From assembly GCA_016927855.1 (NCBI GenBank), contig JAFGLV010000037.1, forward strand, positions 62,001-126,000: DNA of 64,000 nt. The letters are read 5' to 3'. Each line of letters begins with the position of its first letter. Positions within the stretch are counted from its first letter, which is position 1. This document shows positions 32,135 through 41,558 of the stretch, in pieces. Below the pieces are notes generated by a model that saw only the letters and a program-made list of their open reading frames with translations, was not told the origin of the DNA and did no database searches. Source of the DNA: Sedimentisphaerales bacterium (GTDB lineage Bacteria > Planctomycetota > Phycisphaerae > Sedimentisphaerales > Anaerobacaceae). The position numbers and the translations under genes were made by a program.

Positions 32135-34621
32135 TCAGCGCTGCCGCCGGGCGCCGCCCAATGCCTCCTTCAGCAGGAGCTTGCTGCGTGCCGATCCGAC
32201 GAAGAGCGTCTCAGGGAACGCGCGATAGTCCATTATCTCGTCGTAGATGTGCACTTCCTGGTAGGAGTTGAGCCCCATGCCGGCCATGTATTGCAGCCGC
32301 AGGTTGCGGTCGCGATTGATCTCGGCGCCCTCGAGCCACGGCGCCAGGTCGGCCCCCTGTCCGGCGTAAGTCGCAAGCAGATCGGTAATCGACTCGAACC
32401 CAACCTGGGCCAGCGAATCCGCGACGGGAAGGTGATCGGTGCGGTCCAGGCGCTCTTCCAGCGCCGCGACGTCGAGCTTCGTCGGCTGCGTCTGGCCCAG
32501 CAGGACCACATCGTAGCCTTGGCCTTCGTAGTCGTTGCTCCAGATCGTCCCGCCGGGGAAGACGTCGAAGAACGTCGCGATTTCGCTCCGCACGACGTCC
32601 ACACTGCTCTCGTACAGCGGCACCCACTGGGTGATGACGCCGCCGGGGTTGAGGTGTTCGCGGCATGTCTCGAAGTACTCCTTCGTGTACAACGTCGCGG
32701 CTCCTTTCACCCAAGGGTGAATCGGGTCGGACGTAATGACGTCGAATTTCTCCTTGGTCGTCAGGACGTAATTGCGCGCATCATCGTAGACGACCTCCAC
32801 ACGCGGGTCGCTCAACACGTCGTTGTTCTGCTCGTCGAAGTACCGCGCCACCACGCTCGGAATCAAAGGCTCAATCTCACAAATGACAATCCTCTCGACG
32901 CTGGGGTGCAGCACGAACGTCCCGGCCGTCACACCCGCGCCGCATCCGACCACGAGCACCGAGCGCGGTTTCGGGTGAAACAACGCGGAGATGTGACCGA
33001 GCATGAGCTGGAGACGCATGTCCTGCGGATCGCTCGACGCTTCGACCTTGCCGCTGACGTGGAAATTCAGGGTCCCGTCGCTCAGCTTCGTCACCGCCAC
33101 CGAAGCATTCATGCCTTCGCCGACGTACAAGGCTGTCGCGCTGTTGTCGGTATAGGTCGCCAGGTAGCGCCCATAGGCGATCAGTCCCCAGGGGACCTTC
33201 GCAACGCTCCAGGCCAAGGCGGCGACCCCACCCACCGAAACGATCGCCAGCACCGCGCAGACGGCGCGGAAGGCCAAGGACGGTGACGAGCGAGCCGGCA
33301 TATCCCCTTTTCGCCGCGTTCGGAACGATAGCGCGAACACCAGCAACGCCGCGACACCCGAAGACGCCACCAGCACGCGTTGGGCGGTCTGCGTCCCAAC
33401 CGCCGGCACGACCCACATGCTGAACGCGATGGCTCCGATGATGGCTCCCACCGTGTTGGCGGCGTACACTCCGCCGACCAGCCGGCCCGGGTCCTGGCCC
33501 GGCGACGCTGCGGAAGCCAGCGCCAGGGGAAAGCTCGCGCCCCAAAGGATGGCGGCCGGCAGCACCGCCCAGGTGCAGCGCATTAGGTCGAGTTGGAAGT
33601 TCACCCACGGACTCGTCGAGAGCGACGGATCGATGGGCCAATAAGGCAGCGAACGGGTCAGCACGTACGCGGTCCACGCGATGGCGCCGGCCAGCAGCAC
33701 CTGGCATCCGGCCAACGCCAACCGAGGCCGAGCCACACTGCCCGAGAGGACCGCGCCGACACTGCTGCCGATGCCCAAGCCGGTGAGAAACACCGCCAGA
33801 ATGATGGAGAATGCGTACACGGTCGCGCCCAGCATCAGCGACAGCAATCGTGTCCAGATGACTTCCGCGCCGAGCGCGTTCATCCCCGAAAGCGCGATAG
33901 CGACGTAGACCGTCCAGGCTCCCGCTGCGCGGACGGTCTCTCTCGGCTGAGCCGCGCTTGATGCCGGCGCGTGCGTGGTCCTTGTCGCAAGAACCAAGCC
34001 GATCAGCGCCACGGTCCCGTTGATCGCGGCCGCGACGAAGGTGGCTGTCGCCATGTCGTGGACGCGCAAGAGGTAGAACCCGGCCAGCAGGCACCCGAAA
34101 ACCGCGCCGACGATATTGCCGCCATAGAAAAAGCCCAGCCAGGAAACCCCCTGCGGCGTCGCTTCGAGCCACCGCGCGATGCCTGGCAAGGTCGCACCCA
34201 TCAGGATGGTGGGCGGCAGCAGGCAGATGCCACAGACCAGCCCGCGCAGGAGGATCGCGGTAAAACCTGACGCGACATTGGCCGTGTAAAGCCTTCCGAC
34301 GTGAGGTATCGCGAACAAGACCGCGATTCCGATGATCCCAATCCCCAGCTCCAACAGGGCATAGACGCGCAGAGGATGCCGCCGGGCCGAGATGATCCGT
34401 GGCAGCGCCAGGCTGCCCAGGCACATCCCGCCCATGTACGTGCCCAGCAGCACGCCCAGCGAGACCGCCGACGAGCCGATGACCAACTGGAGCAACTGGA
34501 ACCAGACAATTTCATAGATCAACGCCGCGCAGCCGCTGCCGACGAACAACACCAGCAGCAATGGGAGATACCGTCGCGGCGTCTGGAGGGGCGCCGCATC
34601 ACTCGATTTGTGCTCAACCAT
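32135..34621 (-). CDS. Membrane-fused spermidine synthase-like aminopropyltransferase
   Basis: The 828-aa protein has about 14 hydrophobic segments in its N-terminal half (residues about 20-500). It then has a soluble spermidine synthase-like Rossmann domain (about 560-790): SVLVVGCGAGVTAG, then ICEIEPLIP, VVYDDARNYV and VITSDPIHPW, the cofactor-binding and Asp motifs of polyamine aminopropyltransferases. The membrane-fused form is common in Gram-negatives of uncertain substrate. ATG 34708 is far upstream; ATG 34621, preceded by AGGAC, is the best start and overlaps a seven-codon upstream ORF by TGA. It sits inside the pectin region with no clear link to pectin. Confidence 0.8.
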   Translation of the reverse strand: MVEHKSSDAAPLQTPRRYLPLLLVLFVGSGCAALIYEIVWFQLLQLVIGSSAVSLGVLLGTYMGGMCLGSLALPRIISARRHPLRVYALLELGIGIIGIAVLFAIPHVGRLYTANVASGFTAILLRGLVCGICLLPPTILMGATLPGIARWLEATPQGVSWLGFFYGGNIVGAVFGCLLAGFYLLRVHDMATATFVAAAINGTVALIGLVLATRTTHAPASSAAQPRETVRAAGAWTVYVAIALSGMNALGAEVIWTRLLSLMLGATVYAFSIILAVFLTGLGIGSSVGAVLSGSVARPRLALAGCQVLLAGAIAWTAYVLTRSLPYWPIDPSLSTSPWVNFQLDLMRCTWAVLPAAILWGASFPLALASAASPGQDPGRLVGGVYAANTVGAIIGAIAFSMWVVPAVGTQTAQRVLVASSGVAALLVFALSFRTRRKGDMPARSSPSLAFRAVCAVLAIVSVGGVAALAWSVAKVPWGLIAYGRYLATYTDNSATALYVGEGMNASVAVTKLSDGTLNFHVSGKVEASSDPQDMRLQLMLGHISALFHPKPRSVLVVGCGAGVTAGTFVLHPSVERIVICEIEPLIPSVVARYFDEQNNDVLSDPRVEVVYDDARNYVLTTKEKFDVITSDPIHPWVKGAATLYTKEYFETCREHLNPGGVITQWVPLYESSVDVVRSEIATFFDVFPGGTIWSNDYEGQGYDVVLLGQTQPTKLDVAALEERLDRTDHLPVADSLAQVGFESITDLLATYAGQGADLAPWLEGAEINRDRNLRLQYMAGMGLNSYQEVHIYDEIMDYRAFPETLFVGSARSKLLLKEALGGARRQR

Positions 34622-34668
34622 TTGGTCGTCCTGACATTTGCTCCTTTTCGCGTTCGCAACCGGCGGCG

Positions 34669-34687
34669 CGTTTGTAGTGTGCCCGTA
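34669..34687. repeat. 19-bp dispersed repeat upstream of the spermidine synthase-like gene
   Basis: CGTTTGTAGTGTGCCCGTA here is identical, in inverted orientation, to the sequence at 56637-56655, some 22 kb away. Flanks keep partial similarity (GTAAGAGCATAG versus GTAGGGGCACAG). Confidence 0.7.
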
Positions 34688-34779
34688 AGAGCATAGTACG
34701 AACGGCATACCGGGAGCCCTGTGCTTTCAGGGCAAGTGTGTGCGTCCGGCGAGGAGTTACAGGTCTGCGGCGCGCGACG

Positions 34780-34815
34780 AAAAATTGTTTTTGACGACCC
34801 ACCAGGCGCGTCGTC
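34780..34815 (-). terminator. Possible intrinsic terminator of the GH2-discoidin gene
   Basis: On the minus strand GACGAC (34815-34810) pairs with GTCGTC (34798-34793), overlapping the stop codon, followed by AAAAACAATTTTT. The T-tract is displaced by 8 nt, so efficiency is uncertain. Confidence 0.35.
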
Positions 34816-37800
34816 AGTCGCTATCGGGGCCCTCGATCTCCTCGGTCGCCGTGCGGACGTTTCGATAAGGTGTCGTGCCGCTTGTGATCTGCGCCCCGGT
34901 GGCGCCAAAGATGGCCAGTTCCGCCAGCGCGCAGCTCCGATCGGGTCCGAAGCCCGACAGGGCGCGCAGCCTCAAGTGTTGGGCCGTGACCGCCGCGCCA
35001 AAGCGGACCCGCTGGGGCTCGAACGTCGACTCCAGCTCGCCTTCGCAGACCTGGCGCCACTGCGAGCCGTCGTCGCTCACGTCGATAGCATACGCGCGGA
35101 TGTCGCCCAGGTGCTGGCGCTGATTCTGCCGGTTCATGCAGATAATCCCAGTCATGGAAACCGGCTGGGGAAAGCTGATGGTCAGTTCGTAGGGATGGGC
35201 GCCGCCTCGTTCGCCTGCCGTCCAGGCCGTGTTGGGATTTCCGTCGATGGCATTGCGTGCCGAGCCGCCGCCGGAGGTCGCGGCGCCGAGGTGGGCCATG
35301 AGCTGGTTGTCGAACAGGACGCCGCGGACCTGTTCCGGCGTAACCTCAACCGCCGGGTTGAAGCGCTCCCCTGCCATATACGCCAGCAGGCTGCGACGCA
35401 ATTGCCGCGCGACCGGCCGGCTGTCAAGGTCGGCTTCCAGGTCAGCGGAACAGACCATCAGTTTGCCTGCGCCGACGCGGCATTCGAACACCAGGCCCAG
35501 CTTGTAGTTGCGGTTCCAGTCGTCGATCACCTGCACGATAGGATGCAGCGCGCGCGGCAACGAATCCAGATTCACCGCGCGGCACGCCGGCTGGATCACG
35601 TCCTGCCACTGCCAGTCGTAATGCTCGTCGGTCGCGAAATGGGCCAGAGCGGGATGGTTCGGATCGACCAGCAGTCCGAGAAACCGGTCCCAGCCCGGGC
35701 CCATCAGACGGTTCCAGAAGATCGGCAGGCGACCGATAGGCGGACTCTCCCAGCCCAAATCGTTGTAGAGCGGCAAGAACAACACCTTGCCGCCCTCCGA
35801 CAGCCGGCTCTCCGCTTCCGCAAACGAGCGAGTCACCAACACGTCGGTTGGCGTCCCGCTCGGTGGCGCCGCCGGATAGACCCAGAATTCCCAGTCGTTC
35901 TCGACCGTCTCCAATCCTTTGAGCCCGACCACGAGCCGGTATTTCTGCGGCGCTTCGAACGTCCCTAGGCTCAGCGACAGTTCATGGACGGGAATCGCGG
36001 TGCCAAGGGGGATGTCCATCGTCGCCAGTTCGGCTGCGATTACCGCCTTACCCTTCGGGTCCACGATCTTCAATGTCGGGACGACGCCCGAGAGAGGGGC
36101 TTGGCCGAAGTGGGCCATCTCGATCTTGACCGTCAGCGTCTCGTCCGCGGTGTAGAGGTATTTGTCCATCCGCGCCAGCGGGACGGTCTCGCTGCAGAAC
36201 CGCCGGAACTGCTCCGGCGTGACATACCCCTTCGACTCCCAGAAGACATTCAGCGGACCGACCACCGCGGTGCCCTGGCCGGGATAGTCGTGCAGGTCGA
36301 GCAACTGGAAGCCGCCCATCCCCGGTGTGCGCAGCAGCGCTTCGATTTCCTGCTTGTAGCATTCGACCTGGAACTTGCCGCTGGCTCGCGTGAAGTCGGC
36401 CGCCTGGTCCAGCATGCCGTGCTCAGCGAGCGATTCTCGGAAAATCTCGTAGTTCTTCGGTTTGAGCGAGCCGGTGTACTTGTCCATGTCCGCAAAGCTT
36501 GGATAGGCGCACCACTGGCCGGTCTCGTGCGAGATGACGGGGTAATTCGTGCCTTCGAGAGAGCGCCGCCAGTCGCCGCCGTGCCAGGCACGGTCGCCGC
36601 GGAATCGATACGAGCCGATCCGAATCGCGACGAGGTAGTCGATGTCATCGACGGGACCGGGCCGATTGCCGTAGAAGCGCCCCGTCTGGCTGGCGTAGAT
36701 GCGGCGGTTGTCCTTCTGCTTCCATTCGCGCAGCCAGGGCGTGAGTATCTCTTGCCACGGTCCGGCCGGCTCGTTGCCAGACGAGAGCATCACGAACGAC
36801 GGGTGATTGCCGTACGCCTTGACGATGCGCTCCGTCTCGCGATACAGAAAATCCTCCATCGTGTCGTCGCGCGACGAATATTGTCCCCAGTTCGAGCACT
36901 CGGGCTGGAGGTAGACCCCCAGCTCGTCCGCGGCGGTGAAGGCTGCCTCCGGTGGGCACCACGAATGGAAGCGCACGTGGTTGAGTCCGTAGTCCTTGAC
37001 CACGCGGAAGACCTTGCGCCACGACTCAATGTCCGTCGGCGGATAACCCGTCAAAGGGAACGCACAGCCTTCATGGGTACCGCGAAAGAAGGTCTTGCGA
37101 CCGTTGACATAGAAGGTCGCGTCCTCGCTTTTGATCTCCCGCAGACCGACCGTGAACTCGCGCCGATCATCGGCGTCCTGGCCCGTCAATCTCAGCGTCA
37201 TGCGGTACAAGGCCGGGTCGAATTCATCCCATAGCCTGGCCTCGTCGCCCAGCGGTACCTCCAGTTCAGCGGTTCCACCGTCACTACCCCATTCCACCGG
37301 CACGCTTGCGCCGCCGGCCGCCAGCGTTCCCTTGCCTGGCCGGCCTGTAGCATTGCCCAGGTCAACTGCGATCTGCACGGTTTTGCGCGCGATGTCACTA
37401 TAGACGCGCGCATCTTCGATCCAGACCGGCGTCGTGGACGTCAGTGCCAGAAGCCCGACCAGCCCATGCCAGTTGGATTGGGTTGAGTCCGTGATTGCGT
37501 GTGCGTCTTCGCGGATATTGACCAGGTAGCGATTGTCCACGCGCACGCTGAGTGTGTAGTCACCCGGTTCGAGAATGCCAAGGTCGTAGACGTGCGGTGC
37601 GCCGAGACTGTCGTTGAAACCCATCTGCCGGTCGTCCAGCCACACTGCCGTGGACCAGTGCGCCCGCTCGAACGAAACGACGGCGCGCCGGCTGCACCAG
37701 CTTTCGGGAATCGTGATCCGTCGCTGATACCACGCTACGCCCGTGTACTTGCGTTCGGGCTGGAGCCAGAACGGCACCTTGACGTTGTTGGGCTCGGTGT

Positions 37801-38101
37801 ACTTCTTGTAGTCCTTCCGCAGGTACCAGTAGTGATCGTGCAGGCGGCTCATCCACTCGGTCTGTGCGGTTGTCGGGTCGCCGTAGCCATTGTCACGCAG
37901 CGTCCCAGGCAGTTGAATGGGAGCGGACAGCGTCTGAGTGAACCATTCTTCGTCCACGCCGACGTCGTTCGGATCGAGCGTTACGCGCCACGTTCCGGCC
38001 AGGCTGACCTCGAATACCTCCGGAGTCTGACCACTCGCTGGTATAACGTACGACAGAAGTGCACCAAGACAGACGGTAAGGATGCTGCGTCTGCGTTGCA
38101 T
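34814..38101 (-). CDS. Secreted GH2-type glycoside hydrolase with C-terminal discoidin-like domain
   Basis: The 1,095-aa exported protein has a signal peptide about 1-25. A sugar-binding jelly-roll follows (about 30-240, VAWYQRRITIPESW), then an immunoglobulin-like domain and a TIM barrel. The barrel has GTHEGCAFPL, NHVRFHSWCPP, acid/base Glu444 in SSGNEP and likely nucleophile Glu526 in SHETGQW. Residues about 940-1,075 look like an F5/8 type C (discoidin) carbohydrate-binding domain (ARNAIDGNPNTAWTAG). Substrate unresolved; relatives remove beta-linked galactose or glucuronic acid from pectins. The 38101 ATG follows GAGGAGGAGG; the 38197 start is rejected because it overlaps the next gene. 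Confidence 0.8.
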   Translation of the reverse strand: MQRRRSILTVCLGALLSYVIPASGQTPEVFEVSLAGTWRVTLDPNDVGVDEEWFTQTLSAPIQLPGTLRDNGYGDPTTAQTEWMSRLHDHYWYLRKDYKKYTEPNNVKVPFWLQPERKYTGVAWYQRRITIPESWCSRRAVVSFERAHWSTAVWLDDRQMGFNDSLGAPHVYDLGILEPGDYTLSVRVDNRYLVNIREDAHAITDSTQSNWHGLVGLLALTSTTPVWIEDARVYSDIARKTVQIAVDLGNATGRPGKGTLAAGGASVPVEWGSDGGTAELEVPLGDEARLWDEFDPALYRMTLRLTGQDADDRREFTVGLREIKSEDATFYVNGRKTFFRGTHEGCAFPLTGYPPTDIESWRKVFRVVKDYGLNHVRFHSWCPPEAAFTAADELGVYLQPECSNWGQYSSRDDTMEDFLYRETERIVKAYGNHPSFVMLSSGNEPAGPWQEILTPWLREWKQKDNRRIYASQTGRFYGNRPGPVDDIDYLVAIRIGSYRFRGDRAWHGGDWRRSLEGTNYPVISHETGQWCAYPSFADMDKYTGSLKPKNYEIFRESLAEHGMLDQAADFTRASGKFQVECYKQEIEALLRTPGMGGFQLLDLHDYPGQGTAVVGPLNVFWESKGYVTPEQFRRFCSETVPLARMDKYLYTADETLTVKIEMAHFGQAPLSGVVPTLKIVDPKGKAVIAAELATMDIPLGTAIPVHELSLSLGTFEAPQKYRLVVGLKGLETVENDWEFWVYPAAPPSGTPTDVLVTRSFAEAESRLSEGGKVLFLPLYNDLGWESPPIGRLPIFWNRLMGPGWDRFLGLLVDPNHPALAHFATDEHYDWQWQDVIQPACRAVNLDSLPRALHPIVQVIDDWNRNYKLGLVFECRVGAGKLMVCSADLEADLDSRPVARQLRRSLLAYMAGERFNPAVEVTPEQVRGVLFDNQLMAHLGAATSGGGSARNAIDGNPNTAWTAGERGGAHPYELTISFPQPVSMTGIICMNRQNQRQHLGDIRAYAIDVSDDGSQWRQVCEGELESTFEPQRVRFGAAVTAQHLRLRALSGFGPDRSCALAELAIFGATGAQITSGTTPYRNVRTATEEIEGPDSD

Positions 38102-38121
38102 GAGCCACCTCCTCCTCGCGG

Positions 38122-41100
38122 TTAAGGCTGTATCCGGAGACTGGCCGGACCCAGGATGCCCGACGGCTCCGAACGTGCGCTGCCGCGCGTGCCCCACACG
38201 TCCCAGGCAAATCGGTTCGCGATCGAATTAGACACGACCAGGGCGAGTTGGTTCTCGCCTCGCTTCACATAGTCGGTAATATCGAGCTCGTAGGGCGGCC
38301 AGAGCAAGGTATCCACGAGCTTGGCGTTGACGTAGACCTCGACATAGTGCTGGACGTTCCCGAGATCGAGCCAGACCTTCCCGCCCGCCGGGTCAAGTTG
38401 TACGGTCTTCTTGTAGAGCACTCGCCCACTGTAGTAGCCAAAGCCAAGGTCGGTCCACGACGTCAGGCTCTCTATCCGGGCGGGCCCGCACACAACCGAT
38501 AGCGGCTGTTCGACCCCGGCCGCGGTGTCATGAGCGAAGGTCTCGATGGCCAACACGTTGCCCCACGAATCGGACGAGACAGGCAGCTCCAGCCTCCCGG
38601 CTCCCCCACTTAGCGGCCCCAGGCTCTTTTGCCGCAGACTTTCGTTGAGCCACAACGCGTATTCTCCCGACACCGGCAGCGGCGTCTCTATGGCCTTGGC
38701 GCCCGGCGGAAGCGTGGCGCGCAGCAGAACAGACGCATCTTCCGTGAAAAGACCGTTGCCGCGCAGCGCGTGGACTTGCCTCCAGCGACGGTCGCTGTAG
38801 TCCCGATCCGTCCAGCCGTCGACAGCTTCGTACGGTCCGCGTGTCCTCGCGCGAAAAACAGGTAGCTGTACCTTCGTGTCGCCAAGCGAGCACTGCCACG
38901 CGTCGTCCAGATCCGAGCCGGCCAGTTGCATCTGCCAGTCAGCCGAAATATCCACCCTCCGGCCTTCCGGGCGAGCGCACGTCCATGTGGACAGATCGGA
39001 CTGATCCTCACCGAAAACTGCAAACATGGACTGGTGGGGCCGAAGCTCTATCGCCAGTCCAGATGCATCGACCGTTCCCCGGTAGGCCCGGCCGGTATCC
39101 ATATCAAGCAGGACGGGGCTATCCCCACTGCCGAGCTTGGCTCGGCCGGCAACGTAATCGTCGGAGTCGTTGAAGAGGAGAAAGACGTCTGCCTTCGCGG
39201 CGCGCCGGTGGGTCACGCGCAACGAGTCGAGCCCTGGTGAGACCGCCACCTCGGCTCCGAGCCGGTCGTCGAGGCATTTGCACACGGCCTCAGCGCTCCC
39301 CTCCAACAGCGTGAGCCGGCCATTGCCAACAGCCACAGTCTGTCCCAATTCGAGCTCGGGTGCGCCGAACCAGTCGCGCAGCGTCACCTGGGGTTCGCTC
39401 TCACTGGGTGGCCACGTCAGTCGAGGCATGCGCTCCAGCCAGATGACCCGGCCGCCGGCCCGCAGGAACCGGTCTATCGCCTTGAGGCTCTGCAAACCGA
39501 TGGCCGTCACAGGCGGAACGATGAGAACGCGAAACTGCTCGGGACCGATGCACAGGCTCGTGACTTCCCCGTCCGTCTTCACGGAGCTGTCCGCCAGGAA
39601 CCCGTCATCGACGATATCCATGTCCCAGCGATGCTCGAAGAGCCGGTCCACCAGTGTGTTGAAAACGCGACACGTGCGGCTCGCATCGGAGTTGCCTACC
39701 GTCCGGTGCTGCCAAGGCAACACGTTCTGCCCCTTGCCTCCGACAGAGTCGGCCCAGAGCGACTCGACGGGGTAGTACACCGCGCACGGAGCCACATGCG
39801 TGCCGTAGGAGTTGAAACAGGTCAGCCTCGCGCTCAGGTCGGCGATCTTCTTGTAGTACTTCCAGTAGGGATTGTCCTGGAAGAAGGAAGGCGGGCATTC
39901 GACCCGCGGATTGTCGACCGTCTGGAAGAACGCGTGCGGCACGAAGCGGCGCGTGCCCAGCGCGCCCAGGACGCTGTAGCCGGTGCGCAGCGTGTCAAGC
40001 GTGCAGTTCCAGCCCCCCGCCAATCCCAGACACTCGCACAGCGCGTCCTTGTCCTGCAGGTGCGCCACCGAGATCGCGGCTTTGGCCATCGAAGGCCGGC
40101 AGCGCGTCCCTAGCGCGTCGAAGCCGGGCTTGTCCATCAGCCGCAGAATGGTCATCAGTTGAGCCGAGTGTGCATAGGACTCGATGTTCTCCTCGTAGAT
40201 GTGTCCGGTGAAACCGAGACCATGCGCACCACACCAGGAGGCAATCGTGCCCATCGAGCCGTCCGCAAAGAGATCGGTAACTGTCTGCCAGTAGGCCAGC
40301 CGGACCTTGGCGGCCTCGTCGGAGTTTGGATCGAGCAGGCAAGGCAACTTGTCGAGGATGTCTACGCCGCACCGTGCCTTGCACTCCTCGGCCAGGCGCG
40401 GCGTCCAGGCAAAGGGAGCAGGCGCCATGGTACTGGTCTCGTCGCTGAAGACGGCCGGGATGGTCTCGCCGAAGTCGTCACCGAACCGCTTGAAGTACTG
40501 CTCGTGCGTAAGCGAAAGGAAGCGCTCAGACGGCTCCCGCGCCAGGTAGTCGATGAAAGAGCCGCTGCCCGGGTCCAGGATGCTCGGGTTGCGCCCGAGA
40601 CATTGGAAGAACACGAGCACATCACACGGTCCGGCCGGCAGCGGGCCCGAGAGAGCCGCCCCGTCGCCTGAGACCGCACCCCAAGGCCGATACGAGGCCG
40701 TAGGATCGTCATGGGGTTTGATGAATCCACCCACGATCTTCTCGAACTGCCCAAGGCGATGGTCCGTCGGCGCGGGTCTTTCCACCGTGGCTTGCCGTGG
40801 CCCGTCATTGAACTCGTAGACGTGATAGTCCAGTCCGCGCGGATACCACTCAGGGTGACCGTCGGTGACGCGTCCGGCCGCCCCGCCGCTGGGCCAGTTA
40901 TACTCGTCGTAGAGCCAGATCTGCATACCGAGCTTTCTGGCTTCGTCAATCGTCGCGCTCATGGCCTGCCAATACGGCTCTTCCAAGTATTGTCGCCGAT
41001 CCATGCCGAAGCGCGGATGAGGCATCGCCGCATAGACGCCCTTCTCGGCCATCTCGCGCAACTGCTGGCGGAACTGGTCAGGCTCCAGCGGACCATTCCA

Positions 41101-41280
41101 GAACCAGAAGGGGATTTGCGTGCACGCGCGCGGCGGTTCCTTCAACATTCCCACGATTTCGGTGGCCGCTCGCTCGTCCACAGCGGCACCGGAGGTTTGA
41201 GGTGCGAGCGTCGCAGAGCACAACATCAAGAGCACGTACCGGTATTTCATCGTTTTTGACTTCACTGCTGTTCGTCTCAT
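38122..41280 (-). CDS. GH106-like alpha-L-rhamnosidase-type secreted hydrolase
   Basis: The 1,052-aa exported protein resembles GH106 in layout. It has PPRACTQIPFWFWNG near the N-terminus, a barrel with LREMAEKGVYAAMPHPRFGMD, IWLYDEYNWPSGGAAG and AVFSDETSTM, then a GATase-like region (RVLIVPPVT) and C-terminal beta-sandwich motifs (WLDLGNVQHYVEVYVN, LVVSNSIANRFAW). GH106 enzymes cleave alpha-L-rhamnose, but this branch may have another substrate. The start is uncertain: the 41280 ATG gives a basic n-region; 41250 is also possible, and 41298 is TTG. It is the leftward gene bordering the divergent promoter region. Confidence 0.72.
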   Translation of the reverse strand: MRRTAVKSKTMKYRYVLLMLCSATLAPQTSGAAVDERAATEIVGMLKEPPRACTQIPFWFWNGPLEPDQFRQQLREMAEKGVYAAMPHPRFGMDRRQYLEEPYWQAMSATIDEARKLGMQIWLYDEYNWPSGGAAGRVTDGHPEWYPRGLDYHVYEFNDGPRQATVERPAPTDHRLGQFEKIVGGFIKPHDDPTASYRPWGAVSGDGAALSGPLPAGPCDVLVFFQCLGRNPSILDPGSGSFIDYLAREPSERFLSLTHEQYFKRFGDDFGETIPAVFSDETSTMAPAPFAWTPRLAEECKARCGVDILDKLPCLLDPNSDEAAKVRLAYWQTVTDLFADGSMGTIASWCGAHGLGFTGHIYEENIESYAHSAQLMTILRLMDKPGFDALGTRCRPSMAKAAISVAHLQDKDALCECLGLAGGWNCTLDTLRTGYSVLGALGTRRFVPHAFFQTVDNPRVECPPSFFQDNPYWKYYKKIADLSARLTCFNSYGTHVAPCAVYYPVESLWADSVGGKGQNVLPWQHRTVGNSDASRTCRVFNTLVDRLFEHRWDMDIVDDGFLADSSVKTDGEVTSLCIGPEQFRVLIVPPVTAIGLQSLKAIDRFLRAGGRVIWLERMPRLTWPPSESEPQVTLRDWFGAPELELGQTVAVGNGRLTLLEGSAEAVCKCLDDRLGAEVAVSPGLDSLRVTHRRAAKADVFLLFNDSDDYVAGRAKLGSGDSPVLLDMDTGRAYRGTVDASGLAIELRPHQSMFAVFGEDQSDLSTWTCARPEGRRVDISADWQMQLAGSDLDDAWQCSLGDTKVQLPVFRARTRGPYEAVDGWTDRDYSDRRWRQVHALRGNGLFTEDASVLLRATLPPGAKAIETPLPVSGEYALWLNESLRQKSLGPLSGGAGRLELPVSSDSWGNVLAIETFAHDTAAGVEQPLSVVCGPARIESLTSWTDLGFGYYSGRVLYKKTVQLDPAGGKVWLDLGNVQHYVEVYVNAKLVDTLLWPPYELDITDYVKRGENQLALVVSNSIANRFAWDVWGTRGSARSEPSGILGPASLRIQP

Positions 41281-41558
41281 GGTTGGTCTTTCAGTCAAAT
41301 TCGATGCGCGTGTCGTCGAAGCGTAGTCTAATGACGTTCAGACACGACATCAACGGCAAAACGCCTACACACGGTCCGTTCTACGCGTCGGCCCGGGAAG
41401 CTGGTAGCCGAACGCCGGAGAAAATGACGTCACAACCGCTAAAGCCGCCGCCTGTGTCTGCCGATGCGCGCGAAAGCATTTGTGCGCGGCCGGCGACGTT
41501 TGTCGGCCGAGCCGCTGTCCCAGGAAGCCACGGTATCGACGTCTTATGAGGTGAACAG

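Noticed and set aside
37560-37856. Minus-strand frame within the GH2-discoidin gene
   Set aside because: It is a shadow frame with no homology; the GH2 frame spans it with clear motifs on both sides.
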